64,000 nucleotides of DNA from Odontocerum albicorne (taxonomy: Eukaryota; Arthropoda; Insecta; Trichoptera; Odontoceridae): contig OX463862.1 of assembly GCA_949825065.1 (NCBI GenBank), positions 20,188,571 through 20,252,570 of the forward strand, written 5' to 3'. Position 1 is the first letter of the stretch, and the number at the start of each line of letters is the position of its first letter. Below, in pieces: positions 10,540 through 20,764 of the stretch. Both the position numbers and the translations under genes were made by a program. Below the pieces are notes generated by a model. That model worked only from the letters and a program-made list of their open reading frames with translations. It was not told the origin of the DNA and did no database searches.

Positions 10540-10630
10540 TTCTGTGTCGTGGAATGGGTGGTGTGTGCAGTTTTAGGAAGCACTTAATGACAACCCTTTT
10601 TGGAAGATCTTATCAAAATTTATGATGTTA
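10540..10630 (+). repeat. Dispersed repeat, partner at 56915
   Basis: GGGTGGTGTGTGCAG, TTTTAGGAAGCA and TCTTATCAAAAT recur in the opposite orientation at 56915-57000. Class unknown. Confidence 0.7.
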
Positions 10631-11439
10631 TATGAACACTGCACAAAACACTATACTAAACTTAAAGCCGAATGTATTATAGTATATTACATCACATATC
10701 GGAAGATCAAACAAAAGTTTATTTGTTGTTCGTCTTCCCTTGGTAAGCTTTCTGTTGTTTTCTTACCAAATATGTTTTCCTGAACATGCAATGTACCTTA
10801 TAACAAAAAAATAATACGCATTTAAAGAGTGAGTAGTGAGTGTTCGACAAATTAAGGACAGAATACATAAAAAAACTGTAAAATAATTTTACACAATTAC
10901 AACAAAAACAATCTTACAGAAACATGCATCAAATTGTACAAAATCATATGTTACCAACACACTACGGAGTTGTCCACAGGCGCACAGTCCGCACTGCGCA
11001 AAAATACAAACAGAAAAAGACAAATCATTGAAAATTTAAAACAAAGCATTAAAGACGGAATCAGACAGGTACAAATTCAAAAATCTCCTTCAATACGAGG
11101 AAAATTGATAAAAAAAAAACAATAATCAATTAAAACGCAGTTCAAAAAAGTTCTACAAAAGTCCTCGAAAGACACGTGGGATCCCATTTTATGGCTTGGA
11201 TATTCGGAAGTGCCTTTTCAGGCACTCCTTTATAGGTTATCAAAAGTAACTCCAAAAATATCCGAGACTGCAGCGTACACATTTTTGATTCTGTGCAGTC
11301 TAGGTATGGGAGAATTCGCTAAATAATTTGTTCTATAATTTTCACATAGACATGTGTCTAGTAACCTGTACGAGAAGTGCCTAATCTAATAGCTGCAGCG
11401 ATTACCTTCCTATCCTTACACTTAACTTAATATTTTAAA
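10631..11439. other. Dispersed-repeat-like, unassigned
   Basis: The part at 10785-10860 (AATGTACCTTATAAC, GTAGTGAGTGTTCGACA) resembles 46550-46620, and 10848-10950 resembles the complement of 47520-47590, so a moderately old interspersed repeat is likely. A lysine-rich 63-codon frame at 10934-11125 has no recognised relatives. Confidence 0.4.
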
Positions 11440-11560
11440 TCTGTCAATAATTGGTTTCGAAACCAGTGTTAGAGCGCCCTTGAGGAGAGTTTTCTCTCTA
11501 AAGTGGCCATTGCGATAGTATGGGGTGCGTTGTTTCGCTATGATATGTCACCTAGATCGC
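11440..11560 (+). repeat. Repeat B copy
   Basis: AGAGCGCCCTTGAGGAGAGT followed by CTCTCTAAAGTGGCCATTG, preceded by GGTTTCGAAACC, which may be a decayed B box. Confidence 0.65.
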
Positions 11561-12383
11561 AGCGTAGCTGTAAGCACCGAGCGAGGCTCCTACCTGTGTG
11601 GCCGAGGCCTTAAAAAGCAAATGTAAAACAAATATTTATAAATGTCACCTGAAAGACTGGTAAACGAGAAGAAAGATGGGAAAGAAAAAAAAAATGGATT
11701 TATGGTGAAACACATTTCGTCACTGAAGAGAGATGTAACAGAATATTTAAAAATAAATTACTTTGTTACTTCACTAATAACATCAATCCTCACTACACGT
11801 GTTTCTACCTATTTACCCGAGGCTCTCTTCAGGGAGAATGATTGCGATTTGTGAGAGCTGTACTTATAGCTTAATAGTGTCATGATACTATGATCATCCC
11901 ACATTAAAAGTGTGTGGTCTATTGGCAGAATGAGCTCAATTTTGATAATGTATAAAAATATTTCTTATGCATTCGAAAATATGTGCTTAAGAGATATTAA
12001 ACCTTTTTCATTATGTGGTTATTTATTACTTTCTTGTTTTTGTTTATGGCTTTGTGCATCTCTATGAAGAGAGACTCGGGATAGGATATAGAAACACGTG
12101 TAGCAAGGATGAATGTAATTAGTGGAATAACAAAGTAATTTATTGTTAAATATTATATTGTAGTGTATTGTACAATACAAAAAAATACTTAATAACGTGA
12201 CGTAACTACTTAAATGTAAGTTTTTAGGAAATAATGTCTACGACAGGATGGCTAGCATGTCGATCGCAAAGTAATTTTTGGTCGATCGCGGCCTTCTTCG
12301 TAACTTACAATATGGCGTGCGATGTTGCCAAATATTATTACGCGCATGCATTTGTCAACGCAGTCAATTATTAGTAATATATA
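11561..12383. other. No recognisable feature
   Basis: AT-rich with short frames only. A TTGTACAATACAA-type motif near 12170 recalls SINE tails but is too short to call. Confidence 0.4.
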
Positions 12384-12627
12384 CAGGTGGTCCTCGACTT
12401 TCGTACGTTCCACATTCGTACAATTCGCTATTTCGTACATATTTCGTACTGTATTTAAAAGTTAGATTTTTATCGATATGTATCGCAAAAACGGTGTTAT
12501 ATGAGGATATTAATAAATCAAGCAATCAAGGCAATTGACAAGAAAGGGGGGGGGGTCATTAAGTGATATTTGGAAAAATTATAATATATGGTATGCAATG
12601 AATATTATTGGTGACTCGTGGACTGAA

Positions 12628-13135
12628 ATAAAGGAGTCAACAATGAGGAGTCAACAATAAAGGAGTCAACAATAAAGGAGTCAACAATAAAGGAGTCATC
12701 AATGAGGAGTCAACAATAAAGGAGTCAATAATAAAGGAGTCAACAATAAAGGAGTCAACAAGAAAGGAGTCAACAATAAAGGAGTCAACAATGAGGAGTC
12801 AACAATAAAGGAGTCAACAATAAAGGAGTCCACAATGAGGAGTCCACAATAAGGAGTCAACAATAAAGGAGTCAACAATAAAGTAGTCAACAATGAGGAG
12901 TCAACAATAAAGGAGTCAACAATAAAGGAGTCAACAATGAGGAGTCAACAATAAAGAAGTCAACAATAAAGGAGTCAACAATGAGGAGTCAATAATAAAG
13001 GAGTCAACAACAAAGGAGTCAACAATAAAGGAGTCAATAATAAAGGAGTCAACAATGAGGAGTCAACAATAAAGGAGTCAATAATAAAGGAGTCAACAAT
13101 GAGGAGACAACAATGAGGAGTCAACAATGAGAGGT
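12628..13135 (+). repeat. 14/15-bp minisatellite inside Tigger
   Basis: Over thirty units of GGAGTCAACAATAAA (15) or GGAGTCAACAATGA (14), some with CAATAATAAA variants. The unit corresponds to the transposase segment encoding the K-E-S-T-M residues in the sister copy, so the array was seeded by coding sequence. Confidence 0.9.
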
Positions 13136-13610
13136 TGCTGGAAAAAAATATGTTCACAAATGATGAATGATTCTGTGGACTTTGAAGAAACTCCTGAAGC
13201 TATCGCAACTGGAATAGTCAATATAATGAATTAATTAAACTTATATGTCAACAACGAATATATTGATGAGTTAATGCCATCTCACTCTCTCACCTTTGTC
13301 AAATGAAGTCTTGATTAAACTACGAGAGATGAATGAAACACAAAATGAAGGAGGAGAACCTGATAACGAACTCATTGTTAAGACTTTGACAATCAAGAAT
13401 ATAAACGAAGCCATCATGCATCTTGACAAATTTTTGACCATCATGGAAGAATGTGATCCCAATGGAAAATATATATATCATGTACGAAAGGCAATAGATA
13501 AAGACACAGCGTGTTACAGAACTCTTTAGCAAGAAAAGAAAAAGAAGAGTACAATTCAACTATCTCTTTATAAATTTATAAAAATAGCACCAGTTACTAA
13601 TCAATAGTGT
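13130..13610 (+). pseudogene. Tigger transposase C-terminal remnant
   Basis: Follows the minisatellite: frames give WKKICSQMMNDSVDFEETPE, then NEYIDELMPSHSL, and further on LTIKNINEAIMHLDKFLTI. It is collinear with the remnant at 5143-5670 and diverged from it, with stops and frameshifts. Only the region after the DDE core is present, so it is non-functional. Confidence 0.7.
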
Positions 13611-13808
13611 TATTTATTTATATGCTAATACACCTCGTTATAAAATAAATATTTTAAAAACACTTTTTGATGTATTTTTTCCTTTGCTCTACTTTCGCAC
13701 ATTTCAACTTCCGTACACATTTCAGGAATCAATTAGGTACGAAAGTCGAGGACCGCCTGTATTTTAAAATGTAGATATGTCTATTCATCAATAAATATAT
13801 TGTATGTA

Positions 13809-14039
13809 CAGTACCCGGCAGCAAGTAATACACATCGAGCTTAAGAAAGAGACTTTCGGCCATAGTCGGCTAACTTCGGCTTTATAGAGCGTCGTCTCTA
13901 TCATTCATACACGTGTTCCGTCGCGAGACTGTTAGCGCGTCGTGCGACAGAGACGACACTCTACAAAGCCGAAGTTAACCGATTATGGCCGACAGTCTCT
14001 TTCTTAAGCCCGATGTGTATTACTTACCGCCGGGTACTG
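13809..14039. mobile_element. Long-TIR MITE, copy 2
   Basis: TA-flanked. CAGTACCCGGCAGCAAGTAA and its complement, with inverted similarity extending past AGCTTAAGAAAGAGAC, so the arms are about 60-80 bases. Slightly longer than copy 1 (7287-7488). Confidence 0.9.
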
Positions 14040-14350
14040 TATGTTAATTAACATGTATGTATCAGTTTTATTTTTCTTAATATATTTATTTTATTTATAA
14101 GTTATTTCCGCTTATACTTATTAATAAACTTTTAGTTATTAGTTACTATTTTTTAACATGTGTGTTACGTGTCAATTTGATAGGTAGATTGCGACCATTT
14201 TTTAGGTAAAAAGTCCATCGCGACAACAAACGAGATGATCACAACTGGTCTACGGGGAATCATCATCATACTATGTATACGATATTGGTACTAAATAATA
14301 CATCATTCATATGTTATTTTTAAAGCCCATTATTTTTTTAAATTAAAAAA
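14040..14350. other. No recognisable feature
   Basis: AT-rich, no supported feature. Confidence 0.5.
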
Positions 14351-14354
14351 AAAA

Positions 14355-14465
14355 TTTAAGTCGGTGTCGAATTTAGACAAACGTTTCCCAACTACAACGT
14401 CGATTCCGAGTACATAAAAAATCAACCGACTCTGGATCCTGACTCCGACTTCACTACCCATCCTG
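14355..14465 (-). mobile_element. hAT-like end fragment
   Basis: AAGTCGGTGTCGAATT and CGACTCTGGATCCTGACTCC resemble the GAGTCGGAG-rich subterminal region of the hAT end at 29380-29472, with a degenerate end CATCCTG. Confidence 0.4.
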
Positions 14466-14599
14466 CTTATTATCATTAAAAGGCACCACAGAAGTTAAGT
14501 AGTTAAGAGTGTGTGATAGCGTTAGTAAATAGTAAAACTCTGGACTTTGAAGTACGTCACATTTTTTTCAGGCATTCCAATTTTGATATGCCTATTAAT

Positions 14600-14686
14600 A
14601 AAAATATCACATGTGTCCCGCGAGCTTTTACCCAATACCGGTTTTGCCACGCGGTCCAAAATAGTTGGCAACCCCTGCCTTAGACG
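14600..14686 (-). mobile_element. hAT-like terminus
   Basis: Ends GTTGGCAACCCCTG, the complement of a CAGGGGTTGCCAAC-type hAT end, preceded by GCCACGCGGTCCAAAAT. No other end was found. Confidence 0.5.
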
Positions 14687-14689
14687 TTC

Positions 14690-15345
14690 AGATACCAAAC
14701 AAGTGGATCAATCGAATAAATCAAACGAACTGCAGAATTCCTAAGCTGACTGAAGCATTAGACACAGAAGAACAATATAAACTAAAGCAAAGAGAGGGTC
14801 GAGGTGAGGGGCAGAGCAGAGCAGCAGGTGACAGGTGGACGGCACAGCTGACTGGACACAGCTGGGCTGCAAATGTAGCTCTAAACACTCCTCAGCAGGA
14901 GGAAGGTGACTCCGCACTAGCGATAATACCAACGGTATGAACCGGTGAATAACAATATCGTCAATTAAAATAAGAATAAAAACACTAAAATAATGCCAAA
15001 GACACCTGTACACGTGTCTTGCGTGTTTTCTCTTCTTGTCTGAACCTTTGAACCGTGTTTTATTTCATCAAAGGTGTAACAGTCAAAAAGGAATCTCTTC
15101 ACTCAGCTGTCACTAAGACACATTGGAATCACGCCAGAACCTATGAGGATTTAACAAAGCCGAGTCAAGAGTAGGGCAACCGGGGCCCTGGCCCCAAGCG
15201 CTATATCTGAAGAGAGCTAAAATCGTTCGAAAGAAAAGAAAGTAGCATAAAATGAATATATGAAAAATAGATTTAGTCTTGAACAAGACGAAATGTCTTT
15301 TTTTTTTAAATTTAATTGAATGGATTACTTCGGGCAGCGCCATGT
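14690..15345. other. Unassigned, GC-richer block
   Basis: About 14780-14900 is rich in GGCAGAGCAGAGCAGCAGG-type sequence and has a 91-codon plus frame (14665-14940) with no recognised domain. Otherwise nothing supported. Confidence 0.4.
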
Positions 15346-15562
15346 AGAGAGCAAACTCTCCGTAGACGACCTCCGTGGCCTAGTTGGTAAGACGTCTGTC
15401 CCTCAACCCGGAAGTTGAAGATTCAAATCCCACTGAAACCCAGATTTAAAAAAAATCTATTCTGATTTTCATTTAGAGCACTTGAACATATTTCTCGTTG
15501 GTTGGAATAGATTGCCACATGGAAAAAAGCCCGCCAGGTTGTACTATACAGCGAAAGTTTAA

Positions 15563-15936
15563 TATTAGGTGTTAACATAAGTTGCGTCCGTTTTTTTTTT
15601 TTCAATTTATAAATAAACACCAAAAGTAAAACAAAATGGTAAAGGTTATACGTCATTCGAAAGAAAATTTTCTACTCTACAAGTAATTGTATTTGCTTTT
15701 ACGTTATATATATATATATATTATTTTATTTGATTACAAGCCTTCAAAATGAAATGGCAAGTAGACGAAAGTGAGCGTTTTCGACATCTTCTTCTGTTCG
15801 CGTTCAATCGAGGGAATAAAGCTGCCAAAGCTGCTTATGATATTTGCGAAGTGCACGGTGAAGATGCTATGTTTTACTTTTGGTGCTTATTTTTAAATTG
15901 AAAAAAAACGGACACAACTTATGTTAACACCCAATA
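15563..15936 (+). mobile_element. Deleted mariner, copy 2 (MITE-like)
   Basis: Same termini as 929-2046. It keeps about 300 bases of the 5' end and about 70 of the 3' end, with the middle removed. Inserted at TA in a SINE-A tail, so it moved after that SINE. Confidence 0.88.
15749..15901 (+). pseudogene. Truncated mariner transposase (DNA-binding part)
   Basis: A 50-codon open frame: MKWQVDESERFRHLLLFAF, the NRGNKAAKAAYD helix, then EVHGEDAM, after which the deletion joins it to the 3' end and it stops. It covers only the first part of the helix-turn-helix region with no catalytic residues. The start is conserved in the sister copies. It is still open but probably has no function, because the binding domain is cut before its second helix-turn-helix. 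Confidence 0.75.
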
Positions 15937-16079
15937 CAATACAAACTCTCAAGGGCGCTCCAACTCGGGTCTCGAACCAACCAATATTTAACAAATCACG
16001 TTTTGCAGCTATAACAGCACCCGAACGAATAATGTTAAACACTTTCATTGTATACAGTATTTCCTTATATGATTATTGC

Positions 16080-16245
16080 TATGTGGCAATCTCCTTCAAA
16101 CACTCAGATAGATGTTTAAGAGGCCTTAAGCGGAAACCAGATTAAAAACCTTTATTTAAAAAAAATACTGGATTCCAACGGGAACTAAACCTGCAGCCTC
16201 CGGGTCGGAATACAGGCGTCTTACCAACTAGGCAATGAAGGTCGT
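16080..16245 (-). repeat. SINE-A copy
   Basis: AATCTCCTTCAAACAC through GGATTCCAACGGGAAC and ACCAACTAGGC, the complement of hairpin, body and A box. Diverged. Confidence 0.75.
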
Positions 16246-16254
16246 CAAGTTATG

Positions 16255-16365
16255 ACTAAGTGTCTCTATTGATCTGTCGATAATAGTGGGTTTGAATCCC
16301 GAGCTGGAGCTCTACTGAGGAGAGTTTATTCTCTAAACGGCGCTATATAAATTGTCCTTTTATTA
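16255..16365 (+). repeat. Repeat B copy
   Basis: Contains a B-box-like GGGTTTGAATCCC, then GAGGAGAGTTTATTCTCTAA and GGCGCTATATAAATTG. The most complete example, suggesting a second tRNA-derived SINE. Confidence 0.65.
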
Positions 16366-16599
16366 TTATTTAGAATATTTGATTTCTAACAAAATCAATT
16401 TCATTACACTTATGGACGATTTTGCCGACCTGAAAGATTGAAAAATATAGTTATAAATATACATTTTAAAATTCATTGTAATATCAAACATTATAAAACT
16501 ATATCTAAAAAAATTTAATAATATTAAGATAGGAGAAAAAAAAATTAAAAAACAGAATCTTAAATTTTTTAATAATACTGAAAATGTTATAGTAGGAGT

Positions 16600-16935
16600 A
16601 ACAATTTCCAAAGGCAGGTTGGTTCGGCATAAAGGTTGATAAAAAAATCTGAGAGTTTAAGATCTGGAACATACAAACGAAGCCCATCCAGGACGGTTGG
16701 TTTTCTCTGATAAGGAGTTTAACGACACATAAAAAACGTCTATCTGAGGACACACACGATTAAAAAGTGTGATTGTTCTACCTACGGTATTTCAAAAGGC
16801 AGGTCGGTTCTGTATAGAGGTTAATAAAACAATCTGTGAGTGCGTTGCTTCAGACAATTATCCGAAACGTGCAAACCATGACCATCCAGGACGATTGGGT
16901 TTTTCTAATAACCCCTGAGCAGGCAAAGCATAGTG
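16600..16935 (-). pseudogene. LINE ORF2 C-terminus (RTHRLFY group), two partial copies
   Basis: Minus-strand frames give VLDGHGLHVSDNCLKQRTHR then LFY, PLYRTDLPFEIP, and a second shorter copy with VLDGLRLYVPD. This is the end of ORF2 in a non-LTR element also seen at 34409 and 44640, where the frames are cleaner and include MPVGRA. The two pieces lie head to tail. No reverse transcriptase is present, and stops are frequent. Confidence 0.65.
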
Positions 16936-17106
16936 TGTGATGCTTTGGAATACAAAGGATTCTGCTGTCATCAGATCGGAGGGATAGTTCTTGCTAAAAA
17001 AAAGAAAGATATTTTTTTGAAGAATGATACCGAGGAGTATGAATTGCTCAACACTCCAGAGGATTGATAAAATGTAGAGATTTTTGCGCTTTATTATTTT
17101 AAGCCT

Positions 17107-17174
17107 TTGGAATCGGGCGGCATGATATTCGGATATATATTACGATCATATTTATTTATTACTCGACCATATGA
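17107..17174. other. Flank of SINE-B
   Basis: Short AT-rich flank. The 129-codon plus frame that starts here runs through the SINE and is not a gene. Confidence 0.4.
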
Positions 17175-17515
17175 GGTGCATGGCCGCGTGGTAACTTCCG
17201 TGCGGAAGGTCGCCGGTTCGAACCCCGCGCTGTACTTCTACTTCTTTCGATTGACACAGGCATTTTTCCGCTTAGTTTTCAAGGATATAAGGATACCTTT
17301 GACTACGGTCATATCTATTATTAAAAAAAAAGTGAAATATAAACCATGCCGACGTGCTCCGATCGTCTCCCTTCGGTGTGCCATCGGATCCAGTACAGTG
17401 GTGTGGCCGGTGAGTTTGCTAGTGTACAACGGCTCACTCACTCACAACTCCGTTTTACAACTAAATGGTGAGGGGATCCTAGACGAGGCTCAGTAATGTT
17501 GACGACAATAACAAT
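17175..17515 (+). repeat. SINE-B, full-length
   Basis: tRNA-like head with a loop GGCCGCGTGGTAAC and B box GCCGGTTCGAACCCCG, middle body with GACACAGGC and GGTCATATCTAT, an A-rich link, then CATGCCGACGTGCTCCGATC and a 3' end AATGGTGAGGGGATCCTAGA...GACGACAA. That 3' end is shared with the LINE at 20765-21260. The same order occurs reversed at 52838-53130. Confidence 0.75.
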
Positions 17516-17926
17516 ATGATATATTTATTTACTAACAAAAAAAACAGCGAAAAGATTATTACAGCGGGACAGTCGCGATAACATTGTTCGAAATGTACCA
17601 TTAAGGGAGGGACAGAGAAAGGACAGATGCACCCATTCCTTTAGGAGGGAAATATAGTATGGAGATAAGTAAGTATCACAATGTAGGGAATATTATGATA
17701 AGTGGCGTAAGATATGTATGCACAAATATGTGTATGGTCCCCCATCACATCACAATGGGTGCCACACATGTGCAAACAGATGGCGAAGTCTCGGCCAGCT
17801 CGTGTATTTCTTGGTCTCAACTACAATAGATGTCCGTTTACCGTGACCCCTTTTATCGTGATATTCGCTACACCGTAATTTACCTTTTAGAACTCATTTG
17901 ATAAAAATTAGGATCAATTTTGGATA

Positions 17927-18714
17927 CTACCTTGATCAAAAAGGTTTAGGACCGGCCACCATGTGGCGCTGTCAGTCACCCTATTGGATTTTTTTTTCGT
18001 TAGGTTACCACATCTATCATTGACACTTTCCTCCAAATTTCAGCGTCATAGCTTGACATTTGTAAAAGTTACGCTGTACTGAGTACATCTACCTTTGTGC
18101 GTGTTTTCGATTTTTTACAAGTTTGAAAATGGCATCAACTGTGCATCAACGAGTTTGCATTAAATTTTGTGTGAAAAACGGATTTAACGGTCCGCAGACC
18201 TTGGAAATGTTGGAGAAGTGTTTTTCGGTGGCACGAACGCTTCAGAGGTCGAGGATGACGAACGCAGTGGCAGTCGAAAACCGATGAAAACATCGATAAA
18301 ATGCAAAACTGGTGCCGAAAGACCTCGATTTCATGCAAAAAAAGGACCGCGTTGAAATCGCGAAAGACATGATTTCCATGAGTTTTTGACCAAACACAAC
18401 ACGAATACTATCCAGCAGCCTTCAAATTCACCTGATCTGACTCCCTGCGACTTTTTCCTGTTCAACCGACTAAAAAAACCGCTTCGCGGAACGCGTTACA
18501 GCACCCGAGAGGATGTCATGAAAAAATCGAAGACGGCTCTGATGGACATACCGAAAATTGAGTACAAGCGGTGTTTCGAGGATTGGATCAAGCGCTAGCG
18601 TAAGTGCGTTGCAGTCGATGGGGAGTACTTTGAAGGGGACCATATCGATTTTGATGAATAAACTTGTATTTTCGATTTTATGAATAAAGTCCTAAAACTT
18701 TTTGATCAAGGTAG
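17927..18714 (+). mobile_element. Deleted mariner, second lineage
   Basis: TA on both sides, with inverted ends CTACCTTGATCAAAAAG and CTTTTTGATCAAGGTAG. About 790 bases, against roughly 1.3 kb for an intact mariner. Confidence 0.85.
18129..18661 (+). pseudogene. Mariner-type transposase, internally deleted
   Basis: Opens MASTVHQRVCIKFCVKNGFN, an N-terminal helix-turn-helix opening. After a decayed and deleted centre it resumes with NSPDLTPCDFFLFNRLKKPL, which carries the third catalytic aspartate region, and ends with RCFEDWIKR, then EYFEGDHIDFDE and a stop. Stops and frameshifts are present and the first two catalytic blocks are missing. Its ends fit its own lineage, distinct from those at 929 and 58634. 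Confidence 0.8.
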
Positions 18715-18779
18715 TATCGAATACATAATTTATTCGATATTTACATTTGTTATTTTATTTTATTTCAAAGTTCATATGA

Positions 18780-18942
18780 CGACCTCCGTGGCCAAGTTGG
18801 TGGTCCCGCTGTAAACCAATTTTTTTAAAAAGGATTCCATTCTGGTTTTCTCTTAAGGCCTCTGTAACAACTTTCTGGTTGGTTGGAAGAGATTGCCATG
18901 TAGCAATAAGTCAGCTAGGTTTTACTGTATACAATGAAAGTT
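18780..18942 (+). repeat. SINE-A with head deletion
   Basis: GACGACCTCCGTGGCCAAGT joined directly to GGTGGTCCCGCTG, so about 40 bases between the A and B boxes are lost. Body and hairpin follow. Confidence 0.8.
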
Positions 18943-18968
18943 TAAAAACTTTTTGATCAAGGTAGTAG
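18943..18968. repeat. Lone mariner right end
   Basis: ACTTTTTGATCAAGGTAGTA repeats the right end of the element at 17927-18714, with the SINE-A between the two. Suggests a second, mostly deleted copy or a local duplication. Confidence 0.65.
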
Positions 18969-19285
18969 TTGTGATTTTTTTTAAACTCAAAAGAAATGTC
19001 TAAAACAAAGCAGACCAGATTGTCGTGTTAGAATAGTTTATATATCTTCATTATTGGAAAAACTACCCCGTCCACATTCGGAATCAAAATATTTTTTTCC
19101 CTTTTTCGGGTCCACTTTAAGTTATATGATTTCTTCGGGCTTCTATAGTCATAGAAAGTTCAAGTTTGTTCTTCAATTTCTTCATCCAAGTTTAGGTGGA
19201 TTGTGCTATCAAATAAATAGAATTATGAGTCAATATAATAAAACTAATATTGGATGAAAAAATAATTCCTGATTGTTCGCTGATC

Positions 19286-20130
19286 GTGAAGGTTGCTCAA
19301 AGTGACGATTTTTCAGTCCCCAATAATCACGGTAAGAGGGCACCTACTGTATTCCACAAGCAAAATATTATACAATATTATCACAGTATGAAGCGAAGTT
19401 GTTAAAACACTAAAGTAGGAATGCAGAAAACATACGTTGATTCAAAAGTATTTAATTTACAATGGCGAATAGACTGGCGATACACGCATATTTTGCTTGT
19501 TTTGTATAGACAAGAACAAATTCATCAATTCTGGAAGAACTAATAATCAAATGGTAATAATCTAATTATAGACAAGAACAAATTCATCAATTCTGGAAGA
19601 ACTAATAATCAAATGGTAATAATCTAATTATAGACAAGAACAAATTCATCAATTCTGGAAGTGAAGGTTGCTCAAAGTGACGATTTTTCAGTCCCCAATA
19701 ATCACGGTAAGAGGGCACCTACTGTATTCCACAAGCAAAATATTATACAATATTATCACAGTATGAAGCGAAGTTGTTAAAACACTAAAGTAGGAATGCA
19801 GAAAACATACGTTGATTCAAAAGTATTTAATTTACAATGGCGAATAGACTGGCGATACACGCATATTTTGCTTGTTTTGTATAGACAAGAACAAATTCAT
19901 CAATTCTGGAAGAACTAATAATCAAATGGTAATAATCTAATTATAGACAAGAACAAATTCATCAATTCTGGAAGAACTAATAATCAAATGGTAATAATCT
20001 AATTATAGACAAGAACAAATTCATCAATTCTGGAAGAACTAATAATCAAATGGTAATAATCTAATTATAGACAAGAACAAATTCATCAATTCTGGAAGAA
20101 CTAATAATCAAATGGTAATAATCTAATTAA
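19286..20130 (+). repeat. Higher-order tandem repeat (about 380 bp with 62-bp subunits)
   Basis: A 222-bp segment beginning GTGAAGGTTGCTCAAAGTGA occurs at 19286 and 19664. Each copy is followed by 62-bp units starting TAGACAAGAACAAATTCATC: two and a half in the first block, four in the second (19882-20129). The pogo-like right end is part of the duplicated segment. Confidence 0.9.
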
Positions 20131-20149
20131 GTAGAAACAAAGTGAGACA

Positions 20150-20270
20150 AGAAAACATATATTTATCAACACGCCATTTCACAGTCGGGGTACGCAGAGA
20201 AAACAGAACACCAGACTTGAAATTACGGGTACCGTATAGTCTCGGAGGTTACGGGTTTGATTCCCGTTAG
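20150..20270 (-). repeat. LINE 3' tail and SINE-A scrap
   Basis: The complement of 20160-20225 reads as the KVW-S-FSAYPD tail of the WRS-group LINE. 20237-20268 (GGTTACGGGTTTGATTCCCG) looks like a SINE-A B-box region on the plus strand. Confidence 0.5.
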
Positions 20271-20400
20271 TGGTGATGCACCGGGTACCCGGAAATTATC
20301 CGGCGCCCGGCATATCCGTCAATATTTTCAACACCCGCAAATTACCCGGGTCTTGCAAATATTGCCGGGATCCAGTGCCGGGTATTGGGTCCCGTGAAAA
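20271..20400. repeat. CCGGGTA-rich block
   Basis: Several copies of CCCGG or CCGGGTA (GCACCGGGTACCCGG, CCGGCGCCCGG, GCCGGGTATTGGGTCCCG) partly in inverted order. Likely a mobile-element end, class unknown. Confidence 0.5.
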
Positions 20401-20609
20401 CTAAAAAGAAGATAAAAGAAATGAAAATAAATCACACGAAATTTATTTTAACATATTTTTTTTATTTTTGAAAAAAAAATGCAATAAATGTTATGCTGCT
20501 ACCCAGCTAAGTATTGTCCAGCCAATTTTGATAGTTTTACCTACCCTACACGTAAAGAGACTACAACACTCGCAAACATCTATCACGTATGAGTATTGTT
20601 TACCATGCG

Positions 20610-20725
20610 AACTCCTTTTACCAGACTGAGCCCTTTTTTAGGGTAGCATCGGGAATCGAATCCGAAAGATATGTATGGAAGTCAAGCACCTTGCCAACTA
20701 GGCTACGGAGGTCGTCTGTTCGTTG
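20610..20725 (-). repeat. SINE-A head
   Basis: ATCGAATCCGAAAG (B box complement) and CCAACTAGGCTACGGAGGTC (A box complement). Body truncated. Confidence 0.75.
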
Positions 20726-20764
20726 AACAGCACTTATCTTTAATTATTCTTCGGATTCACTGAA

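Larger units (their letters stand above)
12384..13759 (+). mobile_element. Tigger/pogo-like element with internal minisatellite
   Basis: TA-flanked ends CAGGTGGTCCTCGACTTTCG and its near-complement GTCGAGGACCGCCTG. It is the same family as 5008-5872 but lengthened by about 500 bases of 14/15-bp tandem repeats. Confidence 0.88.
15364..15946 (+). repeat. SINE-A split by a mariner
   Basis: Head GACCTCCGTGGCCTAGTTGG, B box GATTCAAATCCCA, body and hairpin. The tail is cut at TTTAATA by the mariner derivative at 15563-15936 and resumes as TACAATACAA, giving the expected TA duplication. Confidence 0.85.
17822..19357. mobile_element. Pogo-like pair of ends enclosing nested elements
   Basis: Left end TACAATAGATGTCCGTTTAC-CGTGA and right end, complemented, TACAGTAGGTGCCCTCTTAC-CGTGA agree at about 21 of 27 positions. 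Between them lie a mariner (17927-18714), a SINE-A and a lone mariner end. No transposase of the outer element was recognised. Confidence 0.5.

Noticed and set aside
17107..17496. 129-codon plus-strand frame
   Set aside because: Runs through SINE-B from head to tail, and its residues reflect the SINE sequence.
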